Shown here piece after piece: positions 1 through 8,711 of a stretch of DNA of 64,000 nucleotides. The notes below the pieces were generated by a model that was not told where the DNA came from, did no database searches, and saw only the letters and a program-made list of their open reading frames with translations. The stretch lies in assembly GCA_038134525.1 (NCBI GenBank), contig JAYPVI010000003.1:186001-250000 (forward strand), given 5' to 3'. The position numbers and the translations under genes are program-made. Numbering within the stretch: the first letter of the stretch is position 1; each line of letters starts with the position of its first letter. Origin of the DNA: GCA-002727735 sp038134525 (GTDB taxonomy: Bacteria > Bacteroidota > Bacteroidia > Flavobacteriales_D > Parvicellaceae).

Positions 1-1028
1 TTCCGCTCTATTTGAGAATAGCAAATGAACTCTATTTAAAACGACTTATTGTAGGTGGATTTGAAGGTGTTTATGAGTTTGCTAAAGATTTCCGAAATGA
101 AGGAATGGATAGAACGCATAATCCAGAGTTTACACAAATGGAAATTTATGTAGCCTATAAGGACTATAAGTGGATGATGGATTTTACAGAAAATATGCTG
201 GAAACAATTTGTTTAGAAGTATTAGGGACTACGGAGGTTAAAATTGGTGAGAATACGGTTAATTTTAAAAAACCGTTTAAGCGAATTTCCATGTTGGATT
301 CTATAAAAGAACATACTGGTATAGACATCTCAAACATGGACGAATCTAAAATTAGAGAAGTGTGTTCTAAACTTGGTGTGGAAGTAGATGACTCTATGGG
401 TAAAGGAAAATTAATTGACGAAATTTTTGGGGAGAAATGTGAAAGCACATATATCCAGCCTACTTTCATTACTGATTATCCTGTTGAAATGTCTCCATTG
501 TGCAAAAAACATAGAGATAATCCTGAACTTACTGAGCGATTTGAACTAATGGTTAATGGAAAGGAATTAGCAAATGCCTACTCAGAGCTAAACGACCCTA
601 TTGATCAAAAAGAACGTTTTGAGGAACAAGTCAAGTTGGCAGAGAAAGGGGATGATGAAGCGATGTTTATCGATTTAGATTTTGTAAGAGCATTAGAATA
701 CGGAATGCCCCCAACCTCAGGTATGGGAATTGGTATTGATAGATTAGTTATGTTTCTGTGTAATCAGCCGTCAATTCAAGAAGTTATTTTCTTTCCTCAA
801 ATGAAGCCAGAAGTATGGCAAAATGATCAGCAAGAAAATAATTTAACTGATAATGAGAAAATAATTTTAGACATTTTATCAAAAGAGAATAAAATGGATT
901 TAGTTAAGCTAAAAAATTTAACTGGATTGTCAAACAAGCAATGGGATAAGTCGATTAAATCACTGGGAAAACAAGGTTTTACTAAAGTATTGAAAACGGA
1001 AAATGGCTTAACTATTGAAATCAATTAG
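1..1028 (+). CDS. lysS: Lysyl-tRNA synthetase, class II (5' end outside window)
   Basis: This enzyme charges tRNA-Lys with lysine in the cytoplasm. The frame is already open at base 3 (P-L-Y-L-R-I-A-N-E), so the start lies left of the window and the TTG at 12 is not a real start. Visible are the class II motif 2 region (FRNEGMDRTHNPEF) and motif 3 (GMGIGIDRLVMF, about 237 residues after base 12). After the usual end of the core (FFPQMKPEVW) there is a tail of about 70 residues that reads like a small helical or winged-helix domain; such tails are, to my knowledge, common in Bacteroidota LysRS. The gene converges on the DUF3078 gene with an 8-base gap. Family assignment is firm; the role of the tail is unknown. 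Confidence 0.96.
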   Translation, partial: PLYLRIANELYLKRLIVGGFEGVYEFAKDFRNEGMDRTHNPEFTQMEIYVAYKDYKWMMDFTENMLETICLEVLGTTEVKIGENTVNFKKPFKRISMLDSIKEHTGIDISNMDESKIREVCSKLGVEVDDSMGKGKLIDEIFGEKCESTYIQPTFITDYPVEMSPLCKKHRDNPELTERFELMVNGKELANAYSELNDPIDQKERFEEQVKLAEKGDDEAMFIDLDFVRALEYGMPPTSGMGIGIDRLVMFLCNQPSIQEVIFFPQMKPEVWQNDQQENNLTDNEKIILDILSKENKMDLVKLKNLTGLSNKQWDKSIKSLGKQGFTKVLKTENGLTIEIN

Positions 1029-1036
1029 TTATTCCG

Positions 1037-2071
1037 TTAAAAAGACACTAGAATTCCAAGTGTTAACACTTCTTTAAACTGTACAGTTGCTCCTTTTTTT
1101 TGGATTTTATTTCCGTTTTCATCAGTATAAGGTATGCCTTGATTGTTTAACAAATAAACTGGACTTCCATTACGGTTAAATCTTGGTATTTTGGTGTCAT
1201 GATCATACACTAAATAGGAAGAAAAAGTAACACTAAATAATTTTTTGAGTTTATATGAAATTAATGTTTCCCAAGTAACATCGATATTCTCGGGTTGCTC
1301 AACATAATTACTAAATAAACTAATGTTTGTTTTCAGATTTAAATCATTGATTTTTAAAAACGAAGACTTACTGTAATTTAAGTTTAAATAGCCACCGGCT
1401 TCTAATCTCACTTTCTTCCCAGCAACAACTCCAAAAACGCCTTGTGAATATAGCGTTTCGTCTAGAATAATGGTGGATTTCATTGTGGCTGGCGAGATGA
1501 AACAAGACAGTTCTTGGTCTTTCTTATAATCAAATCCTAATGCTAAAATGGGAAAAGCAGGCGAGAAAAATTTCGAAAAATAATTATTTTCTGTAATTTC
1601 TTCAGGCGAGTTAAACCCTTTTTCAAATTGAGTTCTGAAATTGAATAAAATGGTATAATCCCATTTATATTTTGTTTTTCTACCAAATTTTGAGGTAAGT
1701 TCTATACGATCATCATTTTTCATCCAAGGAATACTATCCCCAAAGCCATTTCTTATAATTCCATAGGATAAAGTGAGTTGATTCATCCATGATATTTTTT
1801 GGTGTTTAAGAAGTAAATAGTTGTTTGTTAATCCTTGGATAGACATTGAATTTTGACCACCACCAGCCCAATTGTACAAACCAACGCGATTAAATCCAAC
1901 ATTAATTATTGAACCTTTAATCCAAAAATTGGAATCCACATTAAATGTGGTATCAGGAAGCGTAATTTTTTTTTGCCATTCTTTTAAATTCTGTGCATTT
2001 AATGGCACTACATTCAGATGAATAATCAGTAGGACTATTTTAGATAAAATTAAAGTATGTCGATTTTCCAT
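1037..2071 (-). CDS. DUF3078 family outer-membrane protein
   Basis: A 344-residue exported protein with a hydrophobic signal segment ending near LNAQ (residues 9-27). The middle carries the signature stretch NVGFNRVGLYNWAGGGQNSM, typical of DUF3078 proteins of Bacteroidota, and the rest alternates polar and aromatic residues as in an outer-membrane beta-barrel, ending in a C-terminal phenylalanine (LGILVSF). No biochemical function is established for the family that I know of. It is divergently placed from the LysM gene at 2120, with only 48 bases between the starts. Confidence 0.8.
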   Translation of the reverse strand: MENRHTLILSKIVLLIIHLNVVPLNAQNLKEWQKKITLPDTTFNVDSNFWIKGSIINVGFNRVGLYNWAGGGQNSMSIQGLTNNYLLLKHQKISWMNQLTLSYGIIRNGFGDSIPWMKNDDRIELTSKFGRKTKYKWDYTILFNFRTQFEKGFNSPEEITENNYFSKFFSPAFPILALGFDYKKDQELSCFISPATMKSTIILDETLYSQGVFGVVAGKKVRLEAGGYLNLNYSKSSFLKINDLNLKTNISLFSNYVEQPENIDVTWETLISYKLKKLFSVTFSSYLVYDHDTKIPRFNRNGSPVYLLNNQGIPYTDENGNKIQKKGATVQFKEVLTLGILVSF

Positions 2072-2119
2072 TTTTAACTGTTAAAAATTATTTTCACTTT
2101 TCATGTTCTATTTATTTAA

Positions 2120-3310
2120 ATGATTCAAATTTATAAAGTGTATAAATCATCATTCTTAAGTATTTTGTTTTTCATCATTAATGCCTCGTTAATAAACGCT
2201 CAACCCAGACAACAATCTTGGGATGAAGAACAATTCAGCATAGACAACACTTGTAACATAAAAATATACCCACCATTAGAAACATCTTTATTAAATAAAA
2301 AAGAAAGAAGAAAAATAAAATTACTGTTGTGTAATCACTTAGATATAGTGCAATTTATAGATTCTGTATTTAATCAATACAGGTTGCCAAATTCCTTTTC
2401 AAGCATCCCTCTTTTATGTTCTTATTCCAATAATAAATCTCCTGAAAAATTCGGTAAAGGTATATGGAATTTAAATTACATTACGGCATTAAATTATGGC
2501 TTAGTAATGAATCACTTTATTGATGAAAGATTGGATTATAAAAAGGCTACGATTGTTGCAGCAAAAGAACTGAATCGGCTTTGGGAAATTTTTGCTGAAA
2601 AGGAATCTACATTAATCGCTTTTTTGATTTCTCCAAACTATGTTTTTAATAAAGAAATTTGGACTCATTCACCAAACCAATTTTTTGAAGATTTTGATTT
2701 ACTTTTAAAAATAGACTCTTTTAGTTACTCCAATAAAACACCAACAATAACAAATGTTAATCAATCCTTTTTCACTTTTTCAAAAAACCTAAGCTTTGAC
2801 GCTATTTATGAATACAAAAGCGTTGACTTCAACCTTATATTGGAGAATAATAAGGCTTTGATTAGTAATGTATTACCGATGAATTATCCAATTTTATTAA
2901 ATAAGGAGGATGGAGATTTTCTAAAGGAAAATGAGATTACTATTTCAAAATTTCAAGATTCACTTTATGCTAATTTATTTTTTAAAAACGATTTTTTCGA
3001 ACAAGAAAAATTACATATAGTAGAGGCAGGGGATGTACTAGGAAAAATCGCCCTTATTTACAATGTTACGGTTAGAGATTTGATGGATTGGAATGATTTA
3101 AATTCTACCATAATCTACTTAGGCCAAACCTTAGTAGTTGGAAGAATGCAATCTATTGATGGTCATGAAACCTCTATTTTTCAGGATGGTTTATCATTAC
3201 AATTTTGGGAAATAGCAAAACAGTATGGTTATACGGTTAGAGAAATTAGTGAATTAAATAGATATGAAACTCAAAACACTCAAATAAAATTAAAGAAGAA
3301 AAATCCATAA
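2120..3310 (+). CDS. Degenerate MltD-like transglycosylase with two LysM domains
   Basis: A 396-residue exported protein with a signal peptide of about 28 residues (ends INAQ). Residues 85-160 follow the layout of MltD-type lytic transglycosylases: LPNSF, then GKGIWNLNYITALNYGL, then VDERxD-like IDERLDYKKAT and AAKELNRLW. At the place where active enzymes have the catalytic glutamate (AxAESG) this protein reads PLLCSYSNN, and the usual GxWQFxP block is altered, so it is probably catalytically dead. Residues 297-341 form a clear LysM domain (HIVEAGDVLGKIA, then WNDL, then LGQTLVV), and residues 353-392 a weaker second one. LysM domains bind peptidoglycan. It leads the operon of SGNH and MBOAT genes, so a scaffold role at the cell wall is plausible but inferred. 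Confidence 0.72.
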   Translation: MIQIYKVYKSSFLSILFFIINASLINAQPRQQSWDEEQFSIDNTCNIKIYPPLETSLLNKKERRKIKLLLCNHLDIVQFIDSVFNQYRLPNSFSSIPLLCSYSNNKSPEKFGKGIWNLNYITALNYGLVMNHFIDERLDYKKATIVAAKELNRLWEIFAEKESTLIAFLISPNYVFNKEIWTHSPNQFFEDFDLLLKIDSFSYSNKTPTITNVNQSFFTFSKNLSFDAIYEYKSVDFNLILENNKALISNVLPMNYPILLNKEDGDFLKENEITISKFQDSLYANLFFKNDFFEQEKLHIVEAGDVLGKIALIYNVTVRDLMDWNDLNSTIIYLGQTLVVGRMQSIDGHETSIFQDGLSLQFWEIAKQYGYTVREISELNRYETQNTQIKLKKKNP

Positions 3311-3357
3311 AGCCCGTTTACGCACTTTTATACTTCTTTTCAATATATGTAGCGATA

Positions 3358-4752
3358 ATGATTGTCTTTATCATTTTTCCTATAAATGGCATTCAAATAG
3401 GAAATTTGAAACTGCATTTTTTTGACAAAACAGCATATTTAAAGCTTAATGATGACGATGGAATAATTGAATTAAAAAATGAAATCAACTTAGATTCCAT
3501 AATAGCAAGAGAAAAATTCATTTTAGATAGCCTTAAAAAGGTAGAAGAATTAATCAGAAAAAAATATGAAGACTCCGTTTTAAACGCAGAAAAAAAAATA
3601 CAATTTCCGAATAATGATATTACCATTTTATTTCCATTTTTCAAAAAACTAGAAAAAGCAAAAAACAATAAGGTTCGTATTATGCATTATGGGGATTCTC
3701 AAATTGAAGCTGATCGAATTTCTGGAAGACTAAGAGAACGACTACAAAAGGATTTTGGAGGTTTAGGAGCCGGGGCATATGCTGTAATTCCAGCAACTCG
3801 AAAAATTAGTATTAAAAATGAATATTCTTCTAATTGGATACGGAGAACAGGTTTTGGACCATATATTGACACCATAGTTAAACATAAAAAATATGGAGCT
3901 TTATTTTCTTTCTGTGAACTCAAGCCGGAAATGGCAGATTCTGCTTTATTATACGAAGGTTGGATAAAAATTGGTAAACCAACTAAATCTTATAAAAACT
4001 GTCGAAATTACACTAATTTTGATATCTATTTTACTAATCGAGATACCGCTACATTTACTTATTTATTATCTGATTCAATTATTCGTGTAGATACCATTTT
4101 TCCAACCGAATTAATTCAAAAAAAATCGTTGAGTTTCAATAGGGCTCCAACTTATTTTGAAATTAAAATTAAATCAAAGTCTTCTCCATTGGTATATGGG
4201 ATTGCTTTAGAAGGAGAAAATGGTGTGGTAGTGGATAATATTCCGTTGAGAGGTGCATCAGGAACTGAGTTTGCGAGAATTGACAAAACCAGTCTCACAG
4301 AAATGCTAACCCAATTATCACCTGATTTATTTTTGTTGGAGTTTGGAGGTAATGCTATACCGCATATTAAAAGCGCTGAGCGTAGTGAACGATATGGTAA
4401 TTATTTTAAAAGTCAAATAAAAATGCTTAAGAGAATAAATCCAAAGGCGCAAGTTATTGTTATTGGTCCTGCAGATATGGCTAAAAAAGAAAATACTTCG
4501 TTTGTGAGTTATCCATTTATTGATGAAGTTCGTGCAGCCTTGAAAAAAGCAGCTTTCGAAACAAAATCATGTTATTGGGATACCTATTTGAATATGGGTG
4601 GAAAGGGATCAATTCAGGAATGGGTTAATTTGAAACCACCTCTTGCTGCAAGAGATTATATTCATTTTACTAACAAGGGTGCTATAGAAGTTTCAGATAT
4701 GTTTATTGCTGATTTAATGGAATGTTATGCATTTTACAAGAATAATAAGTAG
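3358..4752 (+). CDS. Membrane-anchored SGNH/GDSL hydrolase-like protein
   Basis: A 464-residue SGNH-fold esterase or acetyltransferase-like protein. Block I is HYGDSQIEAD near residue 110 (nucleophile Ser), block III is EFGGNAI near 327, and block V is DYIHFTNKG near 434 (catalytic Asp and His). The ATG at 3358 leaves only a stub of the N-terminal membrane helix. The frame is open back to 3268, and the codons just upstream add a long hydrophobic run (YALLYFFSIYVAIM). No ATG, GTG or TTG lies there, only ATT (3289) and ATA (3307, overlapping the previous stop), so a non-standard start is possible. It sits next to a second SGNH gene and an MBOAT gene, which suggests O-acetyl transfer on an extracytoplasmic polymer. 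Confidence 0.8.
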   Translation: MIVFIIFPINGIQIGNLKLHFFDKTAYLKLNDDDGIIELKNEINLDSIIAREKFILDSLKKVEELIRKKYEDSVLNAEKKIQFPNNDITILFPFFKKLEKAKNNKVRIMHYGDSQIEADRISGRLRERLQKDFGGLGAGAYAVIPATRKISIKNEYSSNWIRRTGFGPYIDTIVKHKKYGALFSFCELKPEMADSALLYEGWIKIGKPTKSYKNCRNYTNFDIYFTNRDTATFTYLLSDSIIRVDTIFPTELIQKKSLSFNRAPTYFEIKIKSKSSPLVYGIALEGENGVVVDNIPLRGASGTEFARIDKTSLTEMLTQLSPDLFLLEFGGNAIPHIKSAERSERYGNYFKSQIKMLKRINPKAQVIVIGPADMAKKENTSFVSYPFIDEVRAALKKAAFETKSCYWDTYLNMGGKGSIQEWVNLKPPLAARDYIHFTNKGAIEVSDMFIADLMECYAFYKNNK

Positions 4753-4754
4753 AA

Positions 4755-5981
4755 ATGTATAAGTATTTGATCATATTTTTTGGCCTGTTTATATGTTTTA
4801 ACTCTTTTTCTCAAAATTACCCCCATGCCCATCAGCAGTATGAATTTATTAATGAGAAGAATAACAAATTAGTAGTTTTTAATACAAAAAAATGGAATAC
4901 ATTTTTAAGTAAAATTCATAATCAATGGCAATACGGTGGCCAAGAAATCAATATCATTCATTTTGGAGGATCACACATTCAGGCAGATGTTTGGTCCAAT
5001 AGATTAAGAGCTTATTTTCAAAATATTGTACCGTTCAATGGAGCAGGAAGAGGCTTGTATTTCCCTTTTAAACTGATAAAGTCAAATGCTTCTCCCTATT
5101 TCAAAACAACCCACACTGGGGAATGGAAAGGGTTCAGAAATTCAGTTTCTTACCATGAATCTCCATTTGGTTTATTAGGAGCAAGAGCGGAGTTAATGGA
5201 TTCTTTATCATCCATTACTTTTTACATAAATAAAGAGCATTGTAGCAATTGTCACTTTAATCAAATTGATTTTTTAATAGATGATTCTTTAAATAATCAT
5301 TGTATCCATATCATTTCTGATTCTGTTATTTCCATGGAGTCAACCCACAATAGACAATCATTTTTATTGTCCCAACTAGTGGATTCAGTGACAGTTCTTA
5401 TTGAAAGAGAAAGTGACGAATTAGGTAAGTTTTCATTATTCGGATTAAATTTCACAAACCAATCTCAAGGAATTACCTACCATTCTGTTGGCGTAAATGG
5501 TGCAAGTGTGCCGAGTTATTTAAGGTGTGAACATTTAGTAGATCAAATTAAACTGGTAAATCCTGATTTAGTTATTTTTTCTGTTGGTATTAACGATGCA
5601 TACGAACCCACATTTTCACCAGAAAATTATTTCCAGCATTACGACACTTTAATCCGCATGATAAAAGAAAAAAATCCTTCAACTATTTTTTTATTTACAA
5701 CCAATAACGATAGTTATTATAAGCGAAAAATGGTAAATGAGCGTGTAATTGAAGCCCAAAAAACAATGTTTAAGTTAGCTAAAAAACACGATGGTGTAAT
5801 TTGGGATTTGTTTTCAATAATGGGAGGGATGAATAGTATTGTTAAATGGGAAGAATTTGGTCTTGCAAAGTCAGATAAAATTCATTTTACAACAGAAGGG
5901 TACAAGTTAACAGGAGATTTATTATTTGAAGCCTTTATTAAATCGTATAAAGAGTTTATTGTTAGAAATGGAAGAATTTGA
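4755..5981 (+). CDS. Exported SGNH/GDSL hydrolase-like protein
   Basis: A 408-residue protein with a signal peptide of about 20 residues ending NSFSQ. SGNH motifs are present: HFGGSHIQAD (Ser block, about residue 75), FSVGINDAY (G-x-N-D block, about 277) and DKIHFTTEGY (Asp/His block, about 375). It begins two bases after the stop of the preceding SGNH gene and overlaps the MBOAT gene by 14 bases, so the three are probably translated together. The nucleophile loop reads GGSH rather than GDSQ, showing that the two SGNH proteins are distinct paralogues. Likely role: esterase or acetyl acceptor partner of the MBOAT protein at the envelope. The substrate cannot be told from sequence. Confidence 0.8.
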   Translation: MYKYLIIFFGLFICFNSFSQNYPHAHQQYEFINEKNNKLVVFNTKKWNTFLSKIHNQWQYGGQEINIIHFGGSHIQADVWSNRLRAYFQNIVPFNGAGRGLYFPFKLIKSNASPYFKTTHTGEWKGFRNSVSYHESPFGLLGARAELMDSLSSITFYINKEHCSNCHFNQIDFLIDDSLNNHCIHIISDSVISMESTHNRQSFLLSQLVDSVTVLIERESDELGKFSLFGLNFTNQSQGITYHSVGVNGASVPSYLRCEHLVDQIKLVNPDLVIFSVGINDAYEPTFSPENYFQHYDTLIRMIKEKNPSTIFLFTTNNDSYYKRKMVNERVIEAQKTMFKLAKKHDGVIWDLFSIMGGMNSIVKWEEFGLAKSDKIHFTTEGYKLTGDLLFEAFIKSYKEFIVRNGRI

Positions 5982-7698
5982 TTTTTATAGAATTTTGAAA
6001 AAAATATTTTCTCCATTTATGGAGCAGGGAGAACACCCAATGATATTTACAGAATATCCTTTTTGGATATTTTTTCTTTTTGTTTTATTGGGTTTCAGCA
6101 TATCCTATAAAAGATTGCGAATCAGAAGCGTATTTCTTTTCCTTGTAAGTATTTATTTTTATTATAAAACAAGTGGTTTCTTCTTTTCTATTTTGTTGTT
6201 CTCCACCATTTTAGACTTTATAATTGGAGAAAGAATATATCGAAATTTAGATCATGTAAAAGCCATTATTTGGTTAGCGGTAAGTGTTACACTAAACTTA
6301 ATTTTACTTATATATTTTAAATATGCCTATTTCTTTGCTGACTCCTTCAATGTTATTTTTGGTTCGTCTTGGCACCCCATAAATCATTTTGCTCTAGCCT
6401 CAAATAAGCTATTGGGGTCTAGCTTTCGAGTTGATCAAATATTATTGCCAATAGGAATATCATTTTACACTTTTCAAACGATGTCATATGCCATTGATAT
6501 TTATAGAAAAAAGCTAAAGCCAGTTGCCCATATTGTTGATTTTGCTTTTTATGTATCATTTTTCCCCCAGCTAGTCGCAGGTCCAATAGTTAGAGCATCA
6601 GAATTTATACCTCAAATTTATAAACCTTTCATACTAACGAAGAAACAATTTGGGACAGCTATTTTTTGGATTCTAAATGGTTTATTGAAAAAGTTTCTTT
6701 TGGCGGATTACATTGCAGTTAATTTTGTTGATAGGGTTTTTGATAACCCAAGTATGTTCTCAGGGCTTGAGAATTTATTAGCTCTTTATGGCTATTCCTT
6801 GCAAGTATACGCTGATTTTTCTGGTTACACTGATATGGCTATAGGAATTGCCATGATTATGGGGTTTTATTTGCCAAAAAATTTCAATTCACCATATAAG
6901 GCAGATAATTGTGGTAACTTCTGGAAACGATGGCATATTTCTCTGTCTACTTGGTTAAAAGATTATCTCTACATTCCTATGGGGGGGAATAGAAAAGGGT
7001 CTTTATTTAGTGTAATTGCGCTTTCTTTTATAGTCCTATTTGTTTTTTTAATAAGTGGTTCTTGGGTTTTACTCTTTTTGATTTTATCCATCATTTTCTT
7101 TGTTCAACTTTTAGGAGAGTTTATTCCATCTTTCAAGAGTTGGTATATCACCAATGTCAATATCATGCTCACTATGTTACTTGGAGGATTATGGCATGGG
7201 GCAAGTTGGAATTTTGTTCTTTGGGGAGGGCTTAATGGCCTAGGTATTGTTATTTATAAAATCTGGCGAAAATTTAGTCCGTGGAGCAATAAGTCAAAAT
7301 GGTGGAATAGAGCATGGGGGATACTTATCACATTTAACTTTGTTTCTTTTACTAGAATATGGTTTAGAAGTGGTTCTACAAATTCTTGGGAAGATATGGA
7401 CGGTGGACATAATATCATTTCCGAATGGTTTACGGCAAATGAAATGCTATACCAACTAATGTTTGATTTTCGGTGGGCTTTAATCACTGATATAGTGGAA
7501 GCATATTATAAAGTTCTACTGGTTATTTTATTGGGCTTTATCATTCATTTTGTTCCAGAAAAAATTAAAAATTATTACCGAAATTATTTTGCTAGTCTTC
7601 ATGTTAGTTTTCAGATTTTAACATCTTTGTTGGTGGTATTTATAATTTACCAAATTGCTTCAACTAGCTTACAACCGTTTATTTATTTTCAATTTTAG
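5968..7698 (+). CDS. MBOAT family O-acyltransferase (AlgI/PatA-like)
   Basis: A polytopic membrane protein of 576 residues. I chose the ATG at 5968 (MEEFDFYRIL); the frame stays open to a TTG at 5926, but that would lie deep inside the previous gene. Family hallmarks are the stretches VDFAFYVSFFPQLVAGPIVR and YADFSGYTDMAIGIA, FWKRWHISLSTWLKDYLYIP, and GGLWHGASWNFVLWGG, whose His near residue 410 is the conserved catalytic-site residue of MBOAT proteins. Members such as AlgI and PatA move acetyl groups across the membrane to exported polysaccharides or peptidoglycan. With two SGNH proteins just upstream it completes a typical acyl-transfer cassette; the acceptor polymer is unknown. Confidence 0.92.
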   Translation: MEEFDFYRILKKIFSPFMEQGEHPMIFTEYPFWIFFLFVLLGFSISYKRLRIRSVFLFLVSIYFYYKTSGFFFSILLFSTILDFIIGERIYRNLDHVKAIIWLAVSVTLNLILLIYFKYAYFFADSFNVIFGSSWHPINHFALASNKLLGSSFRVDQILLPIGISFYTFQTMSYAIDIYRKKLKPVAHIVDFAFYVSFFPQLVAGPIVRASEFIPQIYKPFILTKKQFGTAIFWILNGLLKKFLLADYIAVNFVDRVFDNPSMFSGLENLLALYGYSLQVYADFSGYTDMAIGIAMIMGFYLPKNFNSPYKADNCGNFWKRWHISLSTWLKDYLYIPMGGNRKGSLFSVIALSFIVLFVFLISGSWVLLFLILSIIFFVQLLGEFIPSFKSWYITNVNIMLTMLLGGLWHGASWNFVLWGGLNGLGIVIYKIWRKFSPWSNKSKWWNRAWGILITFNFVSFTRIWFRSGSTNSWEDMDGGHNIISEWFTANEMLYQLMFDFRWALITDIVEAYYKVLLVILLGFIIHFVPEKIKNYYRNYFASLHVSFQILTSLLVVFIIYQIASTSLQPFIYFQF

Positions 7699-7701
7699 TA
7701 T

Positions 7702-8709
7702 ATGCCAGCCATTAAAAATGCCTTATTAAGGTATAGAATTATAGACAGATCTATTAGAAATGAGTATAATCCATATCCGACCAAAGAGGATTTAAGACAA
7801 GCGTGTGAGGAAGAAATTTACGGTACATCTGAGGGATTAAACATATGTCATTCGACTATTGAAAAGGACATTTTTGCCATGAGAATGGAACATGATGCAC
7901 CAATTGCCTACAATAAAAGAGAAAAAGGCTATTATTATACAGATAATGAATTCACGATGGACGATGTTCCACTTACTGATAAAGACATCTCAGCAATAAA
8001 AGCAGCATCAACTATTTTACATCAATTTAAGAGTACAAGCCTTTTTAGTCAGTATCAATTTGCCATCGATAAAATATTAGATCGTGCAGTTACGTCACAA
8101 CAAAAATTCAGTAATGCTGAAAATAGTATCCAGTTTGAAACATTACCAACTATAACTGGAAATGAGCATTTAGAGTCCATACTTGAGGCCATTAAAAAGA
8201 AACTCGTATTACAATTCGAGTATTATAATTATATCAAAGACGAGAAGACGGTAAGGCGAGTTCATCCTTATCTATTAAAAGAATATAGAAATAGGTGGTA
8301 TTTGATAGGCAAAAGTGAGTTAAAAAATAAAGTAGTCACATTTGGATTAGATAGAATCTCAAATCTGCTGATTTTGGAAACTCAATTTTCGGTAGAAACA
8401 TCTTTTAATCCTGACTATTTCTTTCAGCATTCAATAGGTATTACCGTGTTTGATGAAGAGCCTCAAGAAATAGTTATAAGAACAAATAATGTCCTTTCCA
8501 AATACCTTACTTCACAACCATTGCATCATTCTCAAAAACTGAATAAAGTATTAGAAAATGGAGATCATCTTTTTTCTTACTTTTTACTAATCACCTATGA
8601 ATTAAAAATGGCCATTTTAGGTTATGGCAGCGATTGTGAGGTTGTTGCCCCATTATCTTTACGAAATCAAATTTCAAAAGAAATAAAGAAGGTAGCAAGT
8701 AAATATTAG
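7702..8709 (+). CDS. WYL-domain transcriptional regulator
   Basis: A 335-residue cytoplasmic protein in the YafY/PafC-like class of regulators. Residues 1-75 look like an N-terminal winged helix-turn-helix DNA-binding part (ALLRYRIIDRSIRN, STIEKDIFAMR). Residues 160-235 form the WYL domain, with the name-giving motif as RWYLIGKS near residue 199 and HPYLLKEYRN just before. WYL domains in other bacteria sense ligands or nucleic acid ends. It starts three bases after the MBOAT gene and two bases before the DUF255 gene, so it belongs to the same transcriptional run. Its targets are unknown. Confidence 0.85.
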   Translation: MPAIKNALLRYRIIDRSIRNEYNPYPTKEDLRQACEEEIYGTSEGLNICHSTIEKDIFAMRMEHDAPIAYNKREKGYYYTDNEFTMDDVPLTDKDISAIKAASTILHQFKSTSLFSQYQFAIDKILDRAVTSQQKFSNAENSIQFETLPTITGNEHLESILEAIKKKLVLQFEYYNYIKDEKTVRRVHPYLLKEYRNRWYLIGKSELKNKVVTFGLDRISNLLILETQFSVETSFNPDYFFQHSIGITVFDEEPQEIVIRTNNVLSKYLTSQPLHHSQKLNKVLENGDHLFSYFLLITYELKMAILGYGSDCEVVAPLSLRNQISKEIKKVASKY

Positions 8710-8711
8710 CC

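Noticed and set aside
12..14. TTG at base 12 as the start of lysS
   Set aside because: The frame is open to the edge and the upstream codons (P-L-Y-L-R) fit LysRS, so the gene is cut by the window.
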